DNA of 8,627 bases from Bdellovibrionales bacterium (GTDB lineage Bacteria; Bdellovibrionota; Bdellovibrionia; Bdellovibrionales; UBA1609), in NCBI GenBank assembly GCA_020434645.1, contig JAGRAK010000073.1, forward strand, positions 1-8,627, given 5' to 3'. Position 1 is the stretch's first letter. Every line of letters begins with the position of its first letter. The position numbers and the translations under genes were made by a program. The notes under the pieces were generated by a model, which was not told the origin of the DNA, made no database searches, and saw only the letters and a list, made by a program, of their open reading frames with translations. Shown here piece after piece: positions 1 through 5,724 of this stretch.

Positions 1-184
1 TTGCTTTTCCGTAGTAGGAATTGGGCTCGACGGGGTACTGTTCGGATTCTGTAATATCAAGAAGTGATTTTGTATCCTGAAGAACTGACTCTGAACTGAT
101 ATGTACAAATCGCTTAACGCCATTTTCGGCGGCGGCTGCGGCAAGATGAGTCCGTTGTTGAGCATGTCAATGTGTGACCTTCAT
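1..184 (-). pseudogene. NAD-dependent epimerase/dehydratase remnant (extended SDR family), runs off the left edge
   Basis: On the minus strand the frame from 166 down to 2 reads as the middle of an extended short-chain dehydrogenase/epimerase: an alanine-rich helix, then GVKRFVHISSES, then PVEPNSYYGKA. These match the family's GVKRFVHxSS strand with its catalytic-region serine and the start of the YxxxK active-site motif; the lysine would fall just outside the window. Such enzymes use a bound NAD(P) to modify nucleotide sugars or similar substrates. The N-terminal Rossmann part (about 80-100 residues with GxxGxxG) is missing. In this frame a TGA lies at 169-167, and no ATG, GTG or TTG start follows it. 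Just upstream, in the same frame, an ATG at 184-182 begins MKVTH, which resembles the usual MKV start of epimerases, as if an internal deletion joined start to middle. I call it a 5'-deleted pseudogene. A sequencing error or a non-canonical start is a less likely alternative. The rest of the gene lies outside the window. Confidence 0.7.
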
Positions 185-196
185 TTTAAATTATTT

Positions 197-238
197 TGTC
201 CGGCGGACAGTCTTAAGTTTTTATTCGGACGTTATAAC
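197..238. promoter_or_regulatory. Operator-like palindrome with a third half-site next to a -10-like hexamer
   Basis: A 13-bp odd palindrome, TGTCCGGCGGACA, spans 197-209. A further CGGAC copy lies at 226-230, 22 bp (about two helical turns) from the CGGAC at 204-208. It is directly followed by TATAAC at 233-238, which could be a -10 element for the gene starting at 323; a second candidate is TATATA at 240-245. I see no convincing -35 hexamer. The arrangement is what a dimeric regulator site beside a promoter would look like, but this is inference from spacing and symmetry alone. Confidence 0.3.
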
Positions 239-322
239 CTATATAGCGGCAAGCGAGATCCGGAAGGGCTTGCCAGCATTTTGCATAAGCCTCTGATTAC
301 AATTTTTTTACAGGAGAACAAA

Positions 323-637
323 ATGCAGTACTGGCAAAGAGAATTAGAAAAGACAGAGTTTCAAGAATTTGTAGATGAGCTTCAGCATCGTCGAAAAATA
401 ATTAAAAAACTCGGATTTGATGGCTTGCCCAATTGCTTTGATTATGGTCAGCGCGTGGGATTTTTTTATGGCAAAGCTCAGCTCGACGCCAACGTTGATG
501 CCGCGGCTCAAGTAATGACTGAGTGCGGTTATAGTTTTGGTACTCTCATCACAAGTGACGAGCGCACAGCTTCAGTGCTATCGGATTGCGGGAAGAGTTA
601 TGTGGTTTCGCCATTTTCATTGTTTCCAATTAAGTAG
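323..637 (+). CDS. Hypothetical protein, 104 residues
   Basis: I do not recognise this protein. The ATG at 323 is preceded by AGGAG (312-316) with a 6-nt spacer, a strong ribosome binding site. The same frame is open back to an ATG at 101, but that extension lies antisense to the epimerase remnant and has no comparable site, so I use 323. The product looks soluble: no signal peptide or membrane segment. It starts with a charged, probably helical part (about residues 1-30, many E, K and R), followed by a mixed part with cysteines at 38, 68 and 89 and several glycine-aromatic pairs (GFFYG at 46-50, CGYSFG at 68-73). It stands alone, between a decayed gene and a palindrome, with possible promoter and operator elements at 197-245. 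Good initiation signal and length make it probably real; function unknown. Confidence 0.6.
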   Translation: MQYWQRELEKTEFQEFVDELQHRRKIIKKLGFDGLPNCFDYGQRVGFFYGKAQLDANVDAAAQVMTECGYSFGTLITSDERTASVLSDCGKSYVVSPFSLFPIK

Positions 638-1009
638 GTATGGGTCTTTAGTAGTCATGAACCATTCAGCAGGCGCGAATCATTAAGTAGATTATACGAG
701 TCTTTTGCCCGAAGTTGCACGTTGGTACGCCATGCCAACGTGCAACTTCGGGCATATGGGGTATGCCCATGAGATACCAAGCGGAGGTCATCGCTTGTTG
801 GACACGACTAGCATCTGCGAAGTTTGAGCTGCGACACTTGCGCCTTCAGCACCTGCCAGCGCCATAAGATATGATGCTTTTTTCCCCGGCTGTGACTTTT
901 ACACAATACCAAATAACAAGGTGCGAAAAATCCAAGCAAGTGATATCCATAGCTTACAAGACAAATTTAATTAAAAACGAGTGGCATCCTTCTTGTAGTA
1001 ATAGGGATT
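638..1009. other. Gene-poor interval upstream of lpxC
   Basis: I find no credible gene in these 372 bases. The main content is the long inverted repeat at 706-754 and a smaller alternative hairpin beside it (750-768). On the minus strand a short open stretch (about 892 down to 782) reads as an alanine-rich 36-residue tail directly after a stop codon. It could be a worn fragment of a lost gene, but I recognise nothing in it. The last 100 bases before lpxC are AT-rich and should hold its promoter, though no good -35/-10 pair is visible. Confidence 0.6.
706..754. repeat. 20-bp perfect inverted repeat (long hairpin)
   Basis: Left arm 706-725 and right arm 735-754 are exact reverse complements over 20 bp, around a 9-base centre (726-734) that can close further by a T-G wobble and an A-T pair to a 5-base loop. 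A second, mutually exclusive hairpin can form from GGGCATA (750-756) and TATGCCC (762-768). Neither strand has a run of T directly after the stem, so it is not a typical intrinsic terminator. It lies after the end of the 104-residue gene and about 255 bp before lpxC. Possible roles are a transcript-stabilising or rho-assisted end, a dispersed palindromic repeat, or a trace of an inserted element. Confidence 0.85.
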
Positions 1010-1912
1010 ATGTTTTTACAAAGAACGATACGAAAACGAGTAGAAGTGAGCGGAATTGGTCTTCATACCGGTAAACCGGCGAAGCTCACCTTTTGTCCAG
1101 CGCCTGAGAATACAGGCATCTTTTTTGTGCGGGCTGACCTTCCGGGGCGCCCGGCTGTAGCGGCACGCGCTGATCATGTTTCGGCTACCCAACTTGCAAC
1201 GACGGTGTCTTGCCCCGAGTTTTCTGTTTCAACAATTGAACATTGTCTATCAACTCTTGCGGCTTTTCGAATTGATAATTTACTCATTGAGCTTGATGGG
1301 CCAGAAATTCCAATTGGGGACGGCAGCGCCAAAATGTTCTTAGATGCCCTTATGAGCGCGGGAATGATCGAGCAAGGTGAGCCACGCAAGTATGCCTACA
1401 TCAATCAGACTATCTATTATGGTGATAGCGAAAAATATGCTTATATTGCCCCTTACAATGGGCTGCGCATTTCGGCGACTATTGATTTTTCGCACCCTCG
1501 TATTGGCAAGCAAACACTCGATATTGATATTAATGAGCAGTCGTTTTCTCGAGAAATTTCGTCAGCCCGTACGTTCGGCTTTATGAAAGATGTTGAGATG
1601 CTTCGTGCTCGCGGACTTGCCCGAGGCGGCAGTATGGAGAACGCTATTGTTTTAGACCCAGAAGAAATCTTAAACCCTGAAGGGCTAAGGTTTCATAACG
1701 AGTTTGTGCGTCACAAAGTTTTAGACGCATTAGGAGATTTAGTAACTCTTGGAATGCCCATTATGGGGCATCTTGTGCTTTATAAGGCCGGGCATGACCT
1801 TATGAACCGCCTGGTTAAGAAAATTATTGAGTCACCTGATAGCTATCGCACCATAGAGTTAGGTGCTGATCTCCCAGAAAGCCCATTCGAATCTCAGTAT
1901 CTTTGGGCATAG
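1010..1912 (+). CDS. lpxC: UDP-3-O-acyl-N-acetylglucosamine deacetylase LpxC
   Basis: LpxC removes the acetyl group from UDP-3-O-acyl-GlcNAc in the cytoplasm, the committed step of lipid A synthesis, using a zinc ion. The 300-residue product matches the family length of about 305. It opens with QRTIRKRVEVSGIGLHTG, typical for the family. STIEH (74-78) carries the catalytic glutamate (E77) and first zinc histidine (H78); IDNLLIE and PEIPIGDGSA follow as expected. EFVRHKVLDALGDL gives the other two zinc ligands (H235, D239), and GHDLMN the catalytic histidine (H262). All key residues are present, so the enzyme should be active. The start is fixed by the family N-terminus; only a weak AGGG (1003-1006) lies close upstream. 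The gene is not inside a cell-division cluster as in enterobacteria (ftsZ-lpxC); the next gene on the same strand is ald, 79 bp on. An LptF/G-type permease at the window's right edge also serves LPS. Confidence 0.97.
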   Translation: MFLQRTIRKRVEVSGIGLHTGKPAKLTFCPAPENTGIFFVRADLPGRPAVAARADHVSATQLATTVSCPEFSVSTIEHCLSTLAAFRIDNLLIELDGPEIPIGDGSAKMFLDALMSAGMIEQGEPRKYAYINQTIYYGDSEKYAYIAPYNGLRISATIDFSHPRIGKQTLDIDINEQSFSREISSARTFGFMKDVEMLRARGLARGGSMENAIVLDPEEILNPEGLRFHNEFVRHKVLDALGDLVTLGMPIMGHLVLYKAGHDLMNRLVKKIIESPDSYRTIELGADLPESPFESQYLWA

Positions 1913-1978
1913 CCCCACGCGCTCCTCTTGCCAAATATCAGGCACTATGATTCAAATGATCGTTCGTTAATTCAATCT

Positions 1979-1984
1979 GAGGAG
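1979..1984 (+). promoter_or_regulatory. Ribosome binding site of ald
   Basis: GAGGAG lies 7 bases before the ATG at 1992 and fixes this start. Upstream in the 79-bp gap after lpxC, TATGAT (1946-1951) could serve as a -10 element. The nearby TTGCCA (1928-1933) is only 12 bases before it, too close for a standard promoter, so it is unclear whether ald has its own promoter. Confidence 0.75.
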
Positions 1985-1991
1985 AAAATCT

Positions 1992-3098
1992 ATGATTATC
2001 GGTGTGCCTAAAGAAATTAAAATTGGTGAAAACCGTGTTGGTCTTACTGACGCCGCTGTTCAACAGCTTACGATTGAAGGGCATACAGTTTACGTCGAAA
2101 AAGATGCGGGGCTGGGCAGTCGTATTACAAATGAAGCTTATGAAGCCGTCGGCGGAAAGATTTTAGATTCGGCAGATGAAGTTTGGGCAAAAGCTCAAAT
2201 GATCGTGAAAGTGAAAGAACCACTCCCTGAAGAGTATGATCGAATGAAAGAAGATTTAATTCTTTACACGTATTTGCATTTAGCGGCAGAACCAAAGCTG
2301 ACAAAAGCACTTTGCGATAAAAAAGTAAAAGCTATTGCCTATGAAACCATTCAAGATGCTGATGGCAGCTTGCCACTACTGACGCCGATGAGTGAAGTGG
2401 CGGGTCGTATGGCTACACAAGTGGGAGCAACTTATTTACAAAAAGACCGCGGTGGTATGGGTGTTCTACTAGGCGGAGTGACAGGCGTTGAGCGCGCAAA
2501 GGTCACAGTTATTGGTGGCGGAGTCGTGGGTATCAATTCTGCCAAAATGGCAATTGGATTGGGTGCCGATGTGACAATTATCGATGTGAATCACAGACGA
2601 CTTGAATACTTAGATGATGTGTTTCAAGGTCGAATTCACACTCTTTACTCGAATTATTTGAATATCGAAAAATCAGTTTTAGAGTCTCATCTTGTAATTG
2701 GTGGAGTTCTCGTGACAGGGCGTAAGGCGCCAAAACTTGTGACCAAAGATATGGTCTCTCGAATGATGAAGGGCAGTGTCATTGTAGATGTTGCTGTCGA
2801 CCAAGGGGGTTGCATTGAAACATGTCGTCCAACTTCGCACACTCAGCCGACATATGAAGTAGATGGGGTGATTCACTATTGTGTTCCGAATATGCCGGGT
2901 GCAGTGGCACGAACTTCAACTTACGCATTGAACAATGCAACTTATAAATATTGCTCAATGCTAGCGCGAATGGGTGTTGAAGATGCTATTGCTAAAGATA
3001 AAGCATTGTTCCCAGGTCTAAATGTGTACGGAGGCTATGTTGCGTATGAGCCTGTTGCGCGCGATTTAGAAATGGAATACCGCCCGTATAAAATTTAA
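1992..3098 (+). CDS. ald: Alanine dehydrogenase
   Basis: This cytoplasmic enzyme reversibly converts L-alanine and NAD+ to pyruvate, ammonia and NADH. It links amino-acid breakdown to central metabolism and can also assimilate ammonia. The 368-residue length is normal for the family. The residues known from characterised alanine dehydrogenases sit at the expected numbers: R15 and K75 (substrate binding), H96 and D270 (catalysis). The NAD-binding fold shows GGGVVG (175-180) followed by IIDVN with D198, which would bind the adenosine ribose and favours NAD over NADP. The C-terminal PNMPGAVARTST block (299-310) is also characteristic. The gene follows lpxC on the same strand but has its own strong ribosome binding site, and no functional link to lpxC is obvious. 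It converges on the MBL gene with only 26 bp between the stops and no visible terminator hairpin. An organism that feeds on protein would have use for this enzyme, but that is inference. Confidence 0.97.
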   Translation: MIIGVPKEIKIGENRVGLTDAAVQQLTIEGHTVYVEKDAGLGSRITNEAYEAVGGKILDSADEVWAKAQMIVKVKEPLPEEYDRMKEDLILYTYLHLAAEPKLTKALCDKKVKAIAYETIQDADGSLPLLTPMSEVAGRMATQVGATYLQKDRGGMGVLLGGVTGVERAKVTVIGGGVVGINSAKMAIGLGADVTIIDVNHRRLEYLDDVFQGRIHTLYSNYLNIEKSVLESHLVIGGVLVTGRKAPKLVTKDMVSRMMKGSVIVDVAVDQGGCIETCRPTSHTQPTYEVDGVIHYCVPNMPGAVARTSTYALNNATYKYCSMLARMGVEDAIAKDKALFPGLNVYGGYVAYEPVARDLEMEYRPYKI

Positions 3099-3124
3099 CA
3101 CCGGGTTGATTCGATTATTTAATA

Positions 3125-3856
3125 CTACATTTCAATTGAGATATTTCCCCACTGTTCGGTTCGGAGCAGTGGTAGGGAGTATTTATGAAGCCGATCTACT
3201 ACTTTCTTATGGGGATGACCATAGCGTTTTTTTCTAGCGGAGGCGATAGCCAAAAGTGTGTTTGGTAGTGCTCTTAGTAAATTGTCGCTGGTGCTGGTTT
3301 TGCTTCCGTGGTGTCCAAGTATTAGAAATTTAATTTTTTTAAGCTCTGGGGATGTTCTCCAAAATTGTTCGGCGACTGCGGTGCTATCTCCTGGAATTAA
3401 AACATCTTGCCCTTTGCTATTTAGTACATAAACACGGCTCAGGTCGTTCGGCTTGATGAGATGTTTTGGCAGGGGAAGTTCGTTTGCAAGTGTAGGCTGC
3501 TCTTTGCATTTTGGAATAGAGCTGAGCAGCCATTTCTTTTTAGAAGAGAGTTTTTCTCTGGGGAGCTGGATAAGGCAAAGACTGTTTAAATTTTTTTTGC
3601 CCCAAAAAATAAACTTTATATGATCAGTGTCAGCATGCGAGAGATGAATGAAGTTGCGGCGTTCTCTGCACATGGTTTTGATTCTCATTTTTGGCGCAAA
3701 TTCGCCGCCCATATCAAAATGAACGCATTTGTTTGATGATACGTAAGTTGTCCACTGGCCTTGTCCGACATTCCAGATATAGAGGCGAGCAGGAAGCCCT
3801 GTTGCAATAGGGTGAGATGTGAAAAGTAAGATTATGCAAAATAAAAAAGCACGCAT
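3125..3856 (-). CDS. ComEC-type metallo-beta-lactamase-fold protein, separately exported
   Basis: This 243-residue protein matches the C-terminal domain of ComEC/Rec2, normally fused to the membrane channel and proposed to act as the nuclease that degrades one strand of incoming DNA. Landmarks occur in order: NVGQGQW (29-35), FDMGG (47-51), the metal-binding SHADTDH (73-79, matching HxDxDH), IPGDS with D157, GHHGSKTSTS (181-190), YGHPH (212-216), and LLRTEQWGNISIEM at the end. The metal ligands look intact. Unlike ComEC, it starts with its own export signal: MRAF followed by a hydrophobic stretch (about 3-20) and a likely cleavage site around residues 18-23, which would place it in the periplasm. 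Its ATG overlaps the stop of the upstream channel gene by one base (TAATG) with no nearby Shine-Dalgarno sequence, so translation is probably coupled. Other exported MBL hydrolases are possible, but the partner gene makes a ComEC half the best reading. Confidence 0.88.
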   Translation of the reverse strand: MRAFLFCIILLFTSHPIATGLPARLYIWNVGQGQWTTYVSSNKCVHFDMGGEFAPKMRIKTMCRERRNFIHLSHADTDHIKFIFWGKKNLNSLCLIQLPREKLSSKKKWLLSSIPKCKEQPTLANELPLPKHLIKPNDLSRVYVLNSKGQDVLIPGDSTAVAEQFWRTSPELKKIKFLILGHHGSKTSTSDNLLRALPNTLLAIASARKKRYGHPHKKVVDRLHKYSLPLLRTEQWGNISIEM

Positions 3857-4746
3857 TAAGCCAGTGCTCGATTCCTAGTGACTAAAAAGTTGTAAATCAA
3901 AATATGCAGAGACAGAAGGTAGATCCACATAGCCAGAAGCGGGATATGAAATGAAGAGCCTGGAAGTTTAAAATACTCTGCTAGGGCATGAGATAGAACT
4001 AAGGTGCCACCCCAAATAGGATCTACAATATAAGATAATGGTGAAATCAAAAAGCTGAGTAAACTTGCCGGAAAGAGAACAACACCCAAAATTGGGCCAA
4101 GAAGCCAATTGACTAGGGCCGTGAGCGGGTGCTGAGGCTGAAGGCCAATAAATATGGGGATAAGGCCTAGATACACGGCAAAATGTTTTTTGAGTTCAGA
4201 TTGAATGGGCAGAGAAACTAAAAGTGACGCGATCCAACTCATAATAAACGAGAGAGATTTGATCCATTCGGGAAAAACCATCAGCGTAAAAAGACCAGCT
4301 AGAAGTGCAATGTGATGCCCTTTCCAGAAAAGTTTTTGTTCAAGACTGCATTTGCGTAACATAAAACTTATAAGAGCCCTTGTGACTGGCGGTAAAAGTG
4401 AGCAGCAAAAGGCAAAGAATGTGAGAGTTATAAAAATAATGAGTTGGCCACTTCGGCCAAGCCGTGTTGTGACATGGTTGAGGAGCTGTTCAAGAAATAT
4501 AAGATGAGAACCCGAGACAACCATCAGGTGGTAGAGGCCAATGGTTCGCATATCCATTCCGAAGTCATTTAATTCGGGGTCAGCTCCACAAACAATTGCT
4601 GAGTAAAGTTCGCGATAGGCTGAGGATGGCGGAGAAAAGCTAAGACAGATTTTATGTGCGTATGAAATTGGGTTTGCCAAAAAAACATGCACGTAAGAAT
4701 TAATCAATAGAAACAAAATAGTAATTATAAATATAGTTTTCCACAT
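3856..4746 (-). CDS. comEC: ComEC/Rec2 competence-domain membrane protein (channel half of a split ComEC)
   Basis: ComEC forms the inner-membrane channel through which single-stranded DNA enters during natural transformation. The 296-residue product has the Competence domain: GLYHLMVVSGSHL (70-82) matches the family's GLSHLLAVSGLHV, and PPVTRALISFML (119-130) matches its PSxxRA(A/F) helix. I count about eight to nine hydrophobic segments, starting with one at 3-24 and ending with one at 268-290. Full ComEC is typically 700-800 residues: an N-terminal OB-like domain (DUF4131), the channel, and a C-terminal MBL domain. Here the MBL domain is the next gene, and only about 45 residues lie between the first membrane helix and the Competence domain, so the OB domain appears absent. 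A TGA at 4758-4756, in frame 9 bases before the ATG, excludes a longer version. The ribosome binding site is weak. The gene is divergent from the lipoprotein gene across a 323-bp gap. Confidence 0.87.
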   Translation of the reverse strand: MWKTIFIITILFLLINSYVHVFLANPISYAHKICLSFSPPSSAYRELYSAIVCGADPELNDFGMDMRTIGLYHLMVVSGSHLIFLEQLLNHVTTRLGRSGQLIIFITLTFFAFCCSLLPPVTRALISFMLRKCSLEQKLFWKGHHIALLAGLFTLMVFPEWIKSLSFIMSWIASLLVSLPIQSELKKHFAVYLGLIPIFIGLQPQHPLTALVNWLLGPILGVVLFPASLLSFLISPLSYIVDPIWGGTLVLSHALAEYFKLPGSSFHIPLLAMWIYLLSLHILIYNFLVTRNRALA

Positions 4747-5069
4747 AATGGTTGCTCAGTGCACGTTTGCGGCCACTATCAGGTCAAATATATTGATTAC
4801 AGATGATTTAAGAATGTCCGAATCGCAATTTATTCCGAATTTAAGGAAATGAATTTAAATTTATTTAACATTCTGTTTAATGTGTAAAAAGCTAATAAAT
4901 ACAGCAATTTAATGGTGCCCACGATTTGTGCATTTCGCTTAAAAGCTTGCCTGTCGGTAGGTCTATGGTCTGGGTGTGTTGTTGTTCCACAAACCATGTG
5001 GATAAGTTGGTGAATTGATTAAGAGGTTTCAGCTTTTCATTACGCGTTAAGTTCGTTAACCTAATATGT
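4747..5069. other. Divergent intergenic region between comEC and the lipoprotein operon
   Basis: I see no gene in these 323 bases. They must carry promoters for both flanking units, but no clear -35/-10 pair stands out on either strand. The stretch 4827-4915 is very AT-rich. It contains spaced direct repeats (TCCGAAT at 4817-4823 and 4834-4840; GAATTTAA at 4837-4844 and 4851-4858) and a small inverted pair ACATT/AATGT (4868-4872, 4879-4883). An exact DnaA-box match lies at 4997-5005. Confidence 0.6.
4997..5005 (-). promoter_or_regulatory. DnaA-box match
   Basis: TGTGGATAA on the plus strand is the exact complement of the DnaA box TTATCCACA. A weaker copy, TGTTCCACA (4983-4991, two mismatches), lies just before it in the opposite orientation, so CCACA and TGTGG form a small palindrome with a 5-base spacer. 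An AT-rich tract lies about 80-170 bp upstream. One exact box in a window this size can occur by chance, and no dnaA, gidA, rpmH or parAB gene is here, so I do not call an origin. It could be a DnaA-responsive control site for the operon starting at 5070. Confidence 0.35.
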
Positions 5070-5687
5070 ATGAAGGTTCAATTTTTTGTTTGTTATTTCT
5101 TAACTCTATCTCTGACTAGCTGCGCGATTGTGACTAAGCAGCCAAGCGCGATTGAAAGTGGTCGTCTTGCTAAATTAAGTAAGCAGTCCAAATTGCGATT
5201 AGAGGAGCAAGAAAAAAAGAGAATTAACAGTATAGTTAAAATTGATAAATATAGTTTTCGTCAAAAAAACACAAAAACCTATGACATGCCAAAGCCAAGA
5301 ACTGAAGAGGCGGTGTATGCTGAGGTGCTCAGATCGTATCAGTCTCGTGATTTGGAGCGAATTGAATTTTTCACAGAACAATTCAATCGGTTTTACCCAA
5401 AGAGCGTTTATTCAGACAATGCCGTGTACTTAGTCGGTCAACTCAATTTAGCTATGGGCTTTCCAAGTGAGGCGTTGAGATATTTTGAAAAAGTCATTCA
5501 AGATTATCCTACGGCAAATAAAAGAGTGGCGGCAATTTTTGGCAAAGGTGTCGCCTATAGAAAATTGCAGCTTTTTAATTACGCGGAGAAAGTGTTTCGC
5601 CAAGTCAAAGCAGAGTATCCGGGTAGTTCAGAGTTTTTTAAGGTCGATTTAGAAATGAAATTGCTGCAGGTCGAAAGAGGCGCTTAA
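5070..5687 (+). CDS. TPR-containing outer-membrane lipoprotein
   Basis: The 205-residue product begins with a lipoprotein signal: a hydrophobic core, then the lipobox LTSC with the lipidated cysteine at residue 18. Residue 19 is Ala rather than Asp, so sorting to the outer membrane is expected. Residues 19-78 form a basic, probably extended linker (16 K/R against 6 D/E). From about 79 to 184 there are three helix-pair repeats of TPR type (roughly 79-111, 115-147 and 152-184), with landmarks such as YLVGQLNLAMGFPSEALRYF and IFGKGVAYRKL and the spaced YP ends (RFYP, QDYP, AEYP). This resembles the TPR part of CpoB/YbgF and BamD, which act as adaptors in envelope assembly; it is too short and divergent for me to name either. 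The signal fits the ATG at 5070, although no Shine-Dalgarno sequence precedes it. A LysM gene follows after 37 bp, so a shared cell-wall role is likely. Confidence 0.82.
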   Translation: MKVQFFVCYFLTLSLTSCAIVTKQPSAIESGRLAKLSKQSKLRLEEQEKKRINSIVKIDKYSFRQKNTKTYDMPKPRTEEAVYAEVLRSYQSRDLERIEFFTEQFNRFYPKSVYSDNAVYLVGQLNLAMGFPSEALRYFEKVIQDYPTANKRVAAIFGKGVAYRKLQLFNYAEKVFRQVKAEYPGSSEFFKVDLEMKLLQVERGA

Positions 5688-5713
5688 GACCGCAACTTAA
5701 TTGAAGTAGAACA

Positions 5714-5717
5714 AGGA
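5714..5717 (+). promoter_or_regulatory. Ribosome binding site of the LysM gene
   Basis: AGGA within AAGGAAG (5713-5719) lies 7 bases before the ATG at 5725, in the 37-bp gap after the lipoprotein gene. It supports this start and separate initiation within a shared transcript. Confidence 0.7.
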
Positions 5718-5724
5718 AGTTCTA

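Noticed and set aside
101..322. N-terminal extension of the 104-residue hypothetical protein from ATG 101
   Set aside because: It lies antisense to clear epimerase sequence, and a strong ribosome binding site sits directly before the internal ATG at 323.
706..754. Long hairpin as an intrinsic terminator
   Set aside because: No T-run follows the stem on either strand.
871..1074. 67-codon plus-strand frame before lpxC
   Set aside because: It overlaps the start of lpxC in another frame, has no ribosome binding site and the product looks random.
3099..3124. Bidirectional terminator between ald and the MBL gene
   Set aside because: The 26-bp gap shows no inverted repeat.
4827..5005. Chromosomal replication origin (AT-rich tract plus DnaA box)
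   Set aside because: Only one exact box and one weak copy, and no origin-associated gene is in the window.
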